24,895 nt of DNA from DAOUMF01 sp034411955 (GTDB taxonomy: Bacteria; Chloroflexota; Dehalococcoidia; SM23-28-2; RBG-16-64-32). The position numbers and the translations under genes are program-made. Position 1 is the first letter of the stretch. The number at the start of each line of letters is the position of its first letter. The notes beneath the pieces were generated by a model. It was not told the origin of the DNA and ran no database searches. It saw only the letters and a list, made by a program, of their open reading frames with translations. Positions 7,251 through 13,708 of this stretch are shown piece after piece. Where the stretch lies: NCBI GenBank assembly GCA_034411955.1, contig DAOUMF010000020.1, positions 1 through 24,895 of the forward strand, written 5' to 3'.

Positions 7251-7913
7251 TCAGTACGGGATCTCTTCCGACCAGGCCCCGGCGCCCATGAGTGGCACGA
7301 ACCGGCAGGGCCCCAGATTGGTCATCACAGGCCCCTCTGGACGGCCGATCACCCTCACTAGCTCCTGGAGGTCGCGGCTGCCTACGGGGACCACCATGCG
7401 CCCGCCCGCAGCCAACTGCTCCAGCAGTTCCTGGGGCACCCTGGGGGCGCCCGCCGTCACGATGATGGCGTCGTAAGGGGCCTCCTCCGGCCAGCCCAGC
7501 GTTTCGCTGGCTGCCCGCACTCGCACGTTGGCGAACTGTAGCTCTCCCAGGATCCGCTGGGCCCTCTGCGCCAACTGGGCGACCCGCTCGACGCTGAACA
7601 CCTCCCCGGCCAGGTGCGAGAGCAGCGCCGCCTGATAGCCTGAACCCGTGCCCACCTCCAGCACCCTTTCGTCGCCCACGAGCTCCAGCGCCTGGGTCAT
7701 CAGCGCCACGATCAGCGGCTGCGATATCGTCTGGCCGTAGCCGATGGGCAGAGGCCGGTTCTCGTAGGCGTGCAGGCGCAGCTCCTCGGGCACGAACCGC
7801 TCTCGCGGCACCCTTGCGATGGCATCCAGCACCCGCCGGCTGCTCACGTCATGGGCCAGCTCGGCCAGGAGGGCCGTCTTGGAGCGGCTCAGGTGCTCGA
7901 TGAGGGTCGGCAT
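7251..7913 (-). CDS. pcm: Protein-L-isoaspartate O-methyltransferase
   Basis: The enzyme transfers a methyl group from S-adenosylmethionine to L-isoaspartyl residues in damaged proteins, starting their repair in the cytosol. Family marks are GYGQTISQP at residues 58-66, the SAM-binding motif I (VLEVGTGSGYQ) at 84-94, the acidic SVER strand at about 107-110, and the late motif YDAIIVTAGAPRVP. The length is 220 residues from the ATG at 7913, the usual size. I prefer this start because the preceding residues of the open frame are not family-like and a GGGGGAAG ribosome site sits just upstream. It is transcribed divergently from the DUF72 gene, with both promoters in a 67-bp gap. It ends 216 bp before the recombinase start, and that gap holds only minor repeats. 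Confidence 0.96.
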   Translation of the reverse strand: MPTLIEHLSRSKTALLAELAHDVSSRRVLDAIARVPRERFVPEELRLHAYENRPLPIGYGQTISQPLIVALMTQALELVGDERVLEVGTGSGYQAALLSHLAGEVFSVERVAQLAQRAQRILGELQFANVRVRAASETLGWPEEAPYDAIIVTAGAPRVPQELLEQLAAGGRMVVPVGSRDLQELVRVIGRPEGPVMTNLGPCRFVPLMGAGAWSEEIPY

Positions 7914-7930
7914 CTTCTTCCCCCGGTTGG

Positions 7931-7939
7931 AGTATAGCA
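7931..7939 (-). promoter_or_regulatory. Extended -10 promoter for pcm (TGCTATACT)
   Basis: On the minus strand TG-C-TATACT has the TGn extension plus a five-of-six -10 box, ending 17 nt before the ATG. The leader would be about 10 nt and purine-rich (GGGGGAAGAAG). No -35 is evident, as expected for an extended -10 promoter. Confidence 0.5.
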
Positions 7940-7940
7940 C

Positions 7941-7960
7941 CTGCCTGCCGGCAGGCGGGC
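7941..7960. repeat. Palindromic GC repeat CCTGCCGGCAGG between divergent promoters
   Basis: The gap between the pcm and DUF72 promoters contains CTGCCTGCCGGCAGGCGGGC, centred on the perfect palindrome CCTGCCGGCAGG. A related sequence (CCGCCGGCAGGCAGGCG) occurs near 4161-4178 at the end of the lipoprotein gene. It could be a dispersed short repeat or an operator shared by both promoters. Confidence 0.45.
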
Positions 7961-7961
7961 T

Positions 7962-7970
7962 TGATATAAT
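7962..7970 (+). promoter_or_regulatory. Extended -10 promoter for the DUF72 gene (TGATATAAT), leaderless type
   Basis: TG-A-TATAAT is a perfect extended -10 box. Only 10 nt separate it from the ATG at 7981, with no Shine-Dalgarno, so the mRNA is expected to be leaderless or nearly so. Confidence 0.6.
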
Positions 7971-7980
7971 CGGTGCGGCC

Positions 7981-8730
7981 ATGGCCCGCTTCTGGATCGG
8001 CACCTCAGGCTGGCACTATTCCCACTGGCGGAGCAGCTTCTATCCGGAGGGCCTGTCGCCTCGAGAATGGCTCTCCTACTACTCTGGGCGCTTCCCCACG
8101 GTGGAGCTGAACGCCAGCTTCTACCGCCAGCCCAAGACGAGCACCTGGGAGCTGTGGCGCAAGAGGGCCCCGCAGGGGTTTCGCTTCGCCGTCAAGGCCA
8201 GCCGCTTCCTTACCCACATCCGACGCCTGAGTGACCCCGAGGAGCCTCTGGATCGTGTCCTCTCCGGCGCTCGCCTCCTCGATGATCGCCTCGGCCCGCT
8301 GCTCTACCAGCTTCCGCCCGGCTTCCACCGCACGCCGGAGAACGTGGCCCGCCTGGAGGCCTTCCTGCCCCTGCTGCCCGGCGATCTCCTTCACACCATC
8401 GAGTTCCGTCACAAGTCGTGGTTCGTCGATGAGACGGCAGACCTGCTGCGTCGCCACAGGGTCGCCTTCTGCTCCTTCGACATGGTGGGCCTCGAGTGCC
8501 CCCTCCTGGCCACGGCGTCCTTCGCCTACGTCCGCTTCCACGGCTCCGAAGCCCTCTACGCCAGCAACTACACCGACGAGATGCTGGAAGGGTGGGCCGC
8601 CCGCCTGCGCGACCTGGCCCGGGAGACGGACGAGGTGTACGTCTACTTCAACAACGACGCCGAGGGCTACGCCATCGCCAACGCGCTCACGCTTTCCGAC
8701 CTGCTGGACGCGGTGCGCCCGCCCCCGTAG
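7981..8730 (+). CDS. DUF72 (YecE-like) family protein
   Basis: The protein has 249 residues and is a TIM-barrel-type DUF72 protein of unknown biochemical role. Signature segments are the N-terminal FWIGTSGWHYSHWRSSFYPEGL, then VELNASFYRQP, the central FAVKASRFLTHIRRL, GPLLYQLPPGF, IEFRHKSWF and the late AYVRFHGS and VYFNNDAEGYAIANAL. These appear in the family order, and the protein is about full length. It starts at the ATG at 7981, just after a perfect extended -10 box, with no ribosome site, so translation is probably from a leaderless mRNA. It is divergent from pcm. Structural relatives suggest a sugar-phosphate or nuclease-like fold, but I do not assign an activity. Confidence 0.95.
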   Translation: MARFWIGTSGWHYSHWRSSFYPEGLSPREWLSYYSGRFPTVELNASFYRQPKTSTWELWRKRAPQGFRFAVKASRFLTHIRRLSDPEEPLDRVLSGARLLDDRLGPLLYQLPPGFHRTPENVARLEAFLPLLPGDLLHTIEFRHKSWFVDETADLLRRHRVAFCSFDMVGLECPLLATASFAYVRFHGSEALYASNYTDEMLEGWAARLRDLARETDEVYVYFNNDAEGYAIANALTLSDLLDAVRPPP

Positions 8731-8787
8731 GTCGAGGCCCCAGCCTGGATCCACAGCGCCTAGCGCCTAAGGCCGCGCTCCGCTATA

Positions 8788-8793
8788 TATAAT
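8788..8793 (+). promoter_or_regulatory. -10 box (TATAAT) for the cytochrome c gene
   Basis: A consensus TATAAT inside an AT island (CTATATATAATA) in otherwise GC-rich DNA, 18 nt before the ATG at 8812. No -35 is recognisable. Confidence 0.5.
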
Positions 8794-8811
8794 AGTGGAA
8801 GCTGCGTCGGG

Positions 8812-9294
8812 ATGAAGTTTGACGTCATGAAGCTGCCCCTGGGAGAGCTCCTCGTTGGCTCTGTCCTTGCCGCCGTGGTGGTGACTTTCGTCCTCGCCTT
8901 CACCTTCGGCCCGGGGACCAACATCGAGGGAGGTCAGGCCGAGGAAGAGGTCGCCACCGATCCCGCGGAGCGGGGACAGCAGATAGCCACGTCATTCGGC
9001 TGCACGGCCTGCCATAGCACTACGGGCGAAGTCATCGTTGGACCCTCCTGGCTGAACGTCTTCGGCTCGACGGTGACCCTTAATGACGGCACCGAGGTGC
9101 AGGTCGACGAAGCGTACGTCAAGGAGTCGACCCAGGACCCCACGGCGAAGGTAGTGCAGGGCTTTGACGCGCTCATGCCCAGCTTCTCCACGCTGACCGA
9201 CGCGGACATCCAGGACATCATCGCCTACATGCAGAGCCTCAGCGAGGAGGGCGCGGCCGAGACCGCCACCCCCGAGGCGACGCCGACGCCGTAG
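8812..9294 (+). CDS. Membrane-anchored class I cytochrome c
   Basis: This is a 160-residue monohaem cytochrome c for extracytoplasmic electron transfer. One uncleaved signal-anchor or membrane helix lies at about residues 11-33. It is followed by an acidic spacer and the haem site CTACH (Cys64, Cys67, His68). The probable sixth ligand is Met122 in LMPSF, 54 residues on, and the end is a helix (DADIQDIIAYMQSL). The middle (VQVDEAYVKESTQDPTAKVVQGF) closely resembles the cytochrome domain fused to subunit II of caa3-type oxidases. Here it is free-standing with no oxidase genes beside it. The C-terminus is a short Thr/Pro/Ala tail. Its electron partner is unknown; the cytochrome bd at 19736-22085 oxidises quinol and would not need it. 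Confidence 0.93.
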   Translation: MKFDVMKLPLGELLVGSVLAAVVVTFVLAFTFGPGTNIEGGQAEEEVATDPAERGQQIATSFGCTACHSTTGEVIVGPSWLNVFGSTVTLNDGTEVQVDEAYVKESTQDPTAKVVQGFDALMPSFSTLTDADIQDIIAYMQSLSEEGAAETATPEATPTP

Positions 9295-9363
9295 GCCGGC
9301 GGTTGGGGCGGAGCTCGTAATCCGCGCGTCCAACGGCTCCGTGACCATAAACTAGCGGGCGGC

Positions 9364-10191
9364 TTACGCCCGATTGGTCTGCCGGAAGTGTTCGGTTAAT
9401 GCCACAGCTCTCTGCGCGTGCGGTCGAAAGAGTTGCAGAAGCGCATACGTGGTTTCGCGGTCTAGCCTCCTACCAGTAGGATGTCCACTTTCATTGCGAG
9501 TCGTTCGGAGAAGACCAAAGATACCATTCAAGATCGTGTCCAGATCGTCTGTCAACGGGTCCGGCAGATCGCCCCTCTGCGCATTAAGTCTCTTGATGAA
9601 CTCTTCCCATTGGCGCAGCAGTGGGCGCTTGGCAGTGGCTCGCCGGAGCTTCTCCGCTGCACTTGTGGGCAATGAGGATGTGAAGGCATCGAGCAAATTG
9701 AGGAACAGCTTCTCGGCGGCGACACCTAACATCACTGCCGAGGCAACGTACGTCCCACGTAGGAAACACTGCAGGGATTCAGCTAAGTAGATCTCAGCCA
9801 CAGAGTCGAATGGAGCGCAGTCGGTGCGCACTCTTTCAAGGTATCCGTCTGGGTCGTGAGGTATCACTTCCCCCGCGTCCAGAACGCGCTGACCATATTC
9901 GGTGACGCGAAACCAGGGCCACTCTGCGTTGGCGTCATTCATACCCAGAATGATGACGCCTTCAACCAACAGAGCCCAGAACACTTCGCGCAACCTCTCC
10001 TTATCTTCCGCGGTTGTCGCATGATAGACTCTCACGCCAAAATTAGGATCGCTGGGATTCAGGCCTCCAGGAACTTCTATGAATCCGAGTTCGTAGGCGA
10101 CTTGCCCAAACACGTGTTGCAGGTTGCGCCACTGGGTGGGCCCCCTTCTCAGCGCTTGCAGCGCGGCTCGCCTGACCTGCGGGTAATCCAC
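9364..10191 (-). CDS. HEPN-like protein with N-terminal winged-helix-like region
   Basis: I do not recognise an exact family. Residues 1-105 look like a winged-helix-type region ending in WPWFRVTEYGQRVL. Residues 128-270 are helical (SVAEIYLAESLQCFLRGTYVAS..., then AAEKLFLNLLDAF) and contain RNESGH at 232-237. That fits the R-x4-6-H motif of HEPN domains, which are often RNases in toxin and defence proteins and also occur in DUF4145-like proteins. It starts at a GTG at 10191 with a GGGAG ribosome site inside the end of uvrC, only 3 bp after the uvrC stop. By eye its GC content is clearly lower than its neighbours (near 53 percent), which suggests acquisition by transfer. RNase activity is inferred and unproven. 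No antitoxin-like partner is visible. Confidence 0.75.
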   Translation of the reverse strand: MDYPQVRRAALQALRRGPTQWRNLQHVFGQVAYELGFIEVPGGLNPSDPNFGVRVYHATTAEDKERLREVFWALLVEGVIILGMNDANAEWPWFRVTEYGQRVLDAGEVIPHDPDGYLERVRTDCAPFDSVAEIYLAESLQCFLRGTYVASAVMLGVAAEKLFLNLLDAFTSSLPTSAAEKLRRATAKRPLLRQWEEFIKRLNAQRGDLPDPLTDDLDTILNGIFGLLRTTRNESGHPTGRRLDRETTYALLQLFRPHAQRAVALTEHFRQTNRA

Positions 10192-10194
10192 TTT

Positions 10195-12069
10195 CTACAC
10201 TCCCTTTTGAACTCTTTCCGCCAGCGAGCGCGTGAACCCAGACGTGGCCGCGATCTCCTCCACCCCGGCCTCGCGGATCGCCCTCACCGACCCGAACTTC
10301 CGCAGCAGCGCCTTCTTCCGCTTGGGGCCCACCCCCGGCACGGCGTCCAGCGCCGACCGCATCCCGGTCTTCGTCCGCACCTTGCGGTGGTAGGTTATCG
10401 CGAACCGGTGCGCCTCGTCGCGGATGCGCTGCACCAGGTACAGCGCCTGCGACGTCCGCGGCAGCACTATCGGCTCCGACACGTCCTTCACGAACAGCTC
10501 CTCGAACCGCTTGGCCAGCCCCGCCAGGGGGATGTGGCCGACGCCCAGGTTGCGCATCTCGTCGTGCGCCGCCGACACCTGGCCCTTGCCCCCGTCCACG
10601 ATCACCAGGTCGGGCACCGCCCCGAACGACTCGTCGGTATCGGGGCCCCCCTCCGCGGGCGACCTGAAGGTCGCCCCTACATTGGCTCCGGCGGCCCGCT
10701 TGAAGCGGCGGCGCAGCACCTCCTGCAGCATCGCGAAGTCGTCGGCCCCGGCCACGGACTTGATGCGGAAGCGGCGGTACTCCGCCGGCTGCGGGCGCCC
10801 GTCGCCGAACACCACCATCGAGCCCACGGCGGCCGCGCCCTGGATGTTCGAGATGTCGTAGCACTCGATGCGCTGGGGCAGCGAGGGCAGGTTCAGCTCC
10901 TCTTGGAGCTGCTCCAGCGCCTGCCGCGCCTTGCCCGTGTCGGCCAGCCATCTGGCCCGCGCCATCTGGAGCGACTCGCGGGCGTTGTCTGTGGCCGTCT
11001 GCACCAGCGCCCGCTTGTCGCCCCGCTGCGGCGCCAGCACCCGCACGCCCTTGCCCCGACGCTGTGATAGCCACTCCTGGATGAGGGCCAGGTCGGTCAC
11101 TGGGAAGGGGAGGAGGACCCGCTGCGGCACGTACGCGGCCGACTGGTAGAACTGCTTGAGGAAGCTCGCCAGCACGTCGGTCTCCGGCTCGTCGGCGGTG
11201 CCGTCCAGGGCGAAGTTGTCGCGGCCGATGACGTTGCCGCGGCGCACGAAGAACACCTGCACGCAGGCCTCGGGGCCCTCCCGCGCCAGACCGAACACGT
11301 CCACGTCCACCCGCTCCGGGACCGACATGAGCTGCCGTTCGGTGGTGCGCTCGATGGCGCGGACCTGGTCGCGCAGGCGGGCCGCCCGCTCGAACTCCAG
11401 CGCCTCGGACGCCTGCTGCATGCGCAGGTGGAGATCGCGCGTCACCTCCTGGGTGCGACCCTCCAGGAAGAGGATCACCTGGTGGATCACGTCGTTGTAC
11501 TCCTCCTTGGAGCAGAGGGAGGCGCAGGGGCCGATGCAGCGGTGGATGTAGTAGTCCAGGCAGGGGCGCGGGTCGTCGCCGGTGATGGTCTTCGTGCACG
11601 ATCGCCAGGGGAAGAGCTTCTTCACCAGGTCGAGGGTGCGGCGGACCGATCCCGCCGAGGCGTAGGGGCCGAAGTAGCGGGCGCCGTCGTCGAGCACGCG
11701 GCGCGTGATCTCCACACGCGGCCACTCCCCTGATAGGTCGATCTTCAGGTATGGGTAGTGCTTGTCGTCCTTGAGCCGGACGTTGAAGTACGGCTGGTGG
11801 CGCTTGACCAGGCTGGCCTCGAGGATGAGCGCCTCCTGGGCGCTGGCGGTCACGACGTACTCCATCTCGGCGATGCTGCTGACCAGGCGACGGACCTTCG
11901 GCTCCAGGCTATGCGGCGAGCCGAAGTAGGAGCGGACGCGGCTCCTCAGGGACGCCGCCTTGCCCACGTAGATCACTCCGCCCTTGGCGTTGCGGAAGAT
12001 GTAGACGCCGGGATGGGTAGGCAGGGCGCGCACCTGGTCGATTAGTTGGCCCTGAGATGCGGTGGCCAT
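10195..12069 (-). CDS. uvrC: UvrABC excision nuclease subunit C
   Basis: UvrC makes both incisions in nucleotide excision repair with UvrA and UvrB. Domains in order: GIY-YIG nuclease at the N-terminus (HPGVYIFRN...VIYVGKAASLRSRVRSYF), a cysteine-bearing segment (CLDYYIHRCIGPCASLC), the UvrB-binding UVR motif (about 200-235), the RNase H-like 3' nuclease domain (ECYDISNIQG, LVIVDGGKGQ, GLAKRFEELF) and C-terminal helix-hairpin-helix motifs (VPGVGPKRKKALL). The length of 624 residues is typical. I chose the ATG at 12069 because the promoter ends 9 nt upstream. A GTG three codons earlier would lie at or before the transcription start. A palindromic repeat is inserted in frame between RRRFKRA and PDLVIVDGGKG. 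The HEPN-like gene follows directly. Confidence 0.97.
   Translation of the reverse strand: MATASQGQLIDQVRALPTHPGVYIFRNAKGGVIYVGKAASLRSRVRSYFGSPHSLEPKVRRLVSSIAEMEYVVTASAQEALILEASLVKRHQPYFNVRLKDDKHYPYLKIDLSGEWPRVEITRRVLDDGARYFGPYASAGSVRRTLDLVKKLFPWRSCTKTITGDDPRPCLDYYIHRCIGPCASLCSKEEYNDVIHQVILFLEGRTQEVTRDLHLRMQQASEALEFERAARLRDQVRAIERTTERQLMSVPERVDVDVFGLAREGPEACVQVFFVRRGNVIGRDNFALDGTADEPETDVLASFLKQFYQSAAYVPQRVLLPFPVTDLALIQEWLSQRRGKGVRVLAPQRGDKRALVQTATDNARESLQMARARWLADTGKARQALEQLQEELNLPSLPQRIECYDISNIQGAAAVGSMVVFGDGRPQPAEYRRFRIKSVAGADDFAMLQEVLRRRFKRAAGANVGATFRSPAEGGPDTDESFGAVPDLVIVDGGKGQVSAAHDEMRNLGVGHIPLAGLAKRFEELFVKDVSEPIVLPRTSQALYLVQRIRDEAHRFAITYHRKVRTKTGMRSALDAVPGVGPKRKKALLRKFGSVRAIREAGVEEIAATSGFTRSLAERVQKGV
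10657..10676. repeat. Palindromic repeat inside the uvrC reading frame
   Basis: GGGCGACCT and AGGTCGCCC form a perfect 9-bp inverted repeat around a 2-nt loop. It is flanked by GTAGG on one side and CCGCGGAGGG on the other (minus strand). It is translated as GATFRSPAEGG, a Pro/Gly-rich loop between two conserved parts of UvrC. The composition and context look like a dispersed palindromic element that inserted in frame without breaking the gene. Confidence 0.6.
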
Positions 12070-12078
12070 CGCACACAC

Positions 12079-12108
12079 ATTCTATCGCGGTCGGAGGCGG
12101 CCCCTCAA
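12079..12108 (-). promoter_or_regulatory. uvrC promoter TTGAGG-18-TAGAAT, leaderless type
   Basis: On the minus strand TTGAGG (12103-12108) and TAGAAT (12079-12084) are spaced by 18 bp. The -10 box ends 9 nt before the ATG at 12069, and no Shine-Dalgarno is present. This is the same geometry as the promoters at 4111 and 7962. Confidence 0.6.
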
Positions 12109-12137
12109 CGGGGCGTCACTATCGGGGGCGCGGGTCG

Positions 12138-12167
12138 TTGACCGGCCCGCTGTCCCGTTGTTACACT
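12138..12167 (+). promoter_or_regulatory. tRNA-Met promoter TTGACC-18-TACACT
   Basis: TTGACC (12138-12143) and TACACT (12162-12167) are spaced by 18 bp, predicting a start near 12174. The tRNA begins at 12289, so the precursor would have a 5' leader of about 115 nt made largely of the tandem repeats. It is divergent from the uvrC promoter 30 bp away. Confidence 0.6.
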
Positions 12168-12183
12168 CGCCTTGCGTGGCGGG

Positions 12184-12294
12184 GTACCCGCCTGCGACGG
12201 GAGTGGCAGCGTACCCGCCAGAGGCGGGAGTGGCTTCGTAAGGTGTGGCACGGCACCCGCCAGAGGCGGGAGTGGCTTCGTAAGGTGTGGCAGG
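12184..12294 (+). repeat. 42-bp tandem repeat running into the 5' end of tRNA-Met
   Basis: Two nearly identical 42-bp units (12211-12252 and 12253-12294) follow a diverged partial unit (12184-12210). Each contains the hairpin CCCGCC-AGA-GGCGGG. The two full units differ at only two positions: the second base (T/C) and the next-to-last base (C/G). The last unit ends inside the tRNA, so each unit's GTGGCA-G/C-GG end duplicates the first bases of the tRNA acceptor stem. Confidence 0.8.
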
Positions 12295-12364
12295 GTAGCT
12301 CAGCGGTTAGAGCAGTGGCTTCATAAGCCATGTGTCGCGGGTTCGAATCCCGCCCCTGCCACCA
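12289..12364 (+). tRNA. trnM: tRNA-Met (CAU anticodon)
   Basis: The cloverleaf is complete. The acceptor is GGCAGGG/CCCTGCC, the D arm GCTC...GAGC and the anticodon stem GTGGC/GCCAT with loop TTCATAA, giving CAU at positions 34-36. The T arm is GCGGG-TTCGAAT-CCCGC, and CCA is encoded. A paired first base (G1-C72) argues against initiator tRNA. It is elongator Met unless the C34 is modified to lysidine, which would make it Ile2. Confidence 0.97.
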
Positions 12365-12510
12365 GTTTCTTGGTTAACGGGTTCGACCTGATGGATGACG
12401 GTTTGATGCTCCCATTGGCTGCACCAGGGTCCCCGGAACTCCACGCTATCTGCGTGACATAACCGAGAGCGAGCCATCACGCCTCGTGCTCGGGCTGAAG
12501 GAGGAGTGGC

Positions 12511-13629
12511 ATGAGAGTCATCGTTTTCGGTGGCGCCGGAGACATGGGCAGCAGGGCCGTCGAGGACCTGGCAGGCACGTCGGGCGTCGACCAGGTGGCC
12601 GTCGCTGACCGCGACGTGGCGGCCGCCGACAAGCTTGCCGCCAGCCTGCGAGGCCAGGGGGCTCCGGTGGACGTCAAGGCGGTGGATGCCAGCGACCACG
12701 ATGCCCTCGTCCGGGCGATGCAGGGCTTCGATGTCGCCGCTTCCACGCTCGGCCCCTTCTTCCGCTTCGAGACGAGGCTGGCGCGGGCGGCCATCGAAGC
12801 GGGTGTCGACTACGCCAGCATCTGCGACGACTGGAGCGCGGCCCAGGCGGTCCTGAACGAGTTCGACGGGCCGGCTCGGAAGGCCGGTCGTACGATAATC
12901 ACCGGTCTGGGCACCAGCCCCGGCCTCTCCAATGTTGCCATTCGCCACCTGGTTGGGGAGATGGACCGGGCGCGGCGGGTGGACGTCAACGTGTTCCAGC
13001 CCCTGACCGGAGGTGGGGGCGAGGCCGTCTTTAAGCACATGATGTACATCATCACCGGGGAGGTGGCCGTCTGGCGCGACGGAGCGCAGGTGATGGTGCC
13101 GGCGTGCAGCGAGCAGCGGGTGGTGGAGTTCCCCCGTTTCGGTCGCATCAAGGTGTGGAATATGGGCCACGCCGAACCGGTGACGGTTCCCCGCTTCATC
13201 CCCGGGGTGGAGGAGTGCAACTTCTTCATGGGGTTCGGCCGGGGCGCCAGCCTGTTTGTATGGCCTGCCCGCAGGGGCCTCTTCGCCAGCGACAGTCGCA
13301 TCGACTGGATGGCTCGCCTTCTCGCGCCCATCGAGCGCCTAACTGCTAGGCAGCAACCGACGCCGGGAGCGCTGCGCGTCGACGTCTGGGGCGAGAAGGA
13401 GGGCGAGAGGGTCCACCGGATGGTGTGCGGTATCGGCCGGATGCGCGACGCCACCGGCCTCTGCCTCTCCGTGGGTGCGCAGATGCTGGCCCGCAAGGAG
13501 CTGACCGTCAAGAAGGGTGGCGTATACGCGCCGGAGGCCTGCCTGGACCCGGCCGCCTTCCTGCCGATGATCAGAGCGAAGGGGATCGAAGCCTACGAAG
13601 ACCTTGCCATGACCGAGCCCCTGGCCTAA
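12511..13629 (+). CDS. Saccharopine dehydrogenase-like oxidoreductase
   Basis: This is a 372-residue NAD(P)-dependent oxidoreductase of the saccharopine dehydrogenase/LYS9-like superfamily. The N-terminal dinucleotide fold shows GGAGDMGSRA at residues 7-16, AVADRD ending strand 2 and the conserved DASDHDAL and FDVAASTLGPF. Later come GVDYASICDD and the family's GLGTSPGLSNV. The remainder is the substrate and dimer domain. Members of this superfamily act on many substrates (lysine, carboxynorspermidine, others), so the reaction cannot be named here. A strong Shine-Dalgarno (AAGGAGGAG) precedes the ATG. It is followed after 79 bp by the GH51 gene on the same strand. No biochemical link between the two is obvious. 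Confidence 0.9.
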   Translation: MRVIVFGGAGDMGSRAVEDLAGTSGVDQVAVADRDVAAADKLAASLRGQGAPVDVKAVDASDHDALVRAMQGFDVAASTLGPFFRFETRLARAAIEAGVDYASICDDWSAAQAVLNEFDGPARKAGRTIITGLGTSPGLSNVAIRHLVGEMDRARRVDVNVFQPLTGGGGEAVFKHMMYIITGEVAVWRDGAQVMVPACSEQRVVEFPRFGRIKVWNMGHAEPVTVPRFIPGVEECNFFMGFGRGASLFVWPARRGLFASDSRIDWMARLLAPIERLTARQQPTPGALRVDVWGEKEGERVHRMVCGIGRMRDATGLCLSVGAQMLARKELTVKKGGVYAPEACLDPAAFLPMIRAKGIEAYEDLAMTEPLA

Positions 13630-13708
13630 CTTGTCGGAGGGGAAGCCGGACCCGCCTGCGTCGCCGCCAAGCCAACGTCCACGAGGTGGTACCCAAGGAG
13701 CCGATGTC

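Noticed and set aside
8005..8754. 249-codon minus-strand frame over the DUF72 gene
   Set aside because: It is antisense to a complete DUF72 protein, with shadow-type composition and no promoter or ribosome site.
12184..12294. Tandem repeats considered as a CRISPR array
   Set aside because: The units are contiguous with no unique spacers and merge into the tRNA. It is a tandem duplication.
12172..12462. Small plus-strand ORF reading through the 42-bp repeats and tRNA-Met
   Set aside because: It translates the tRNA itself (the familiar VAQRLEQ...AGSNPAPAT artefact) and the repeats. It is not a protein gene.
12307..13170. 287-codon minus-strand frame over tRNA-Met and the saccharopine dehydrogenase-like gene
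   Set aside because: It is antisense to a gene with a strong Shine-Dalgarno and family motifs, and its end lies in the tRNA.
13631..13708. Longer start (TTG at 13631) for the GH51 gene
   Set aside because: The extra residues are not family-like, and the ATG at 13709 has an AAGGAG ribosome site at the right distance.
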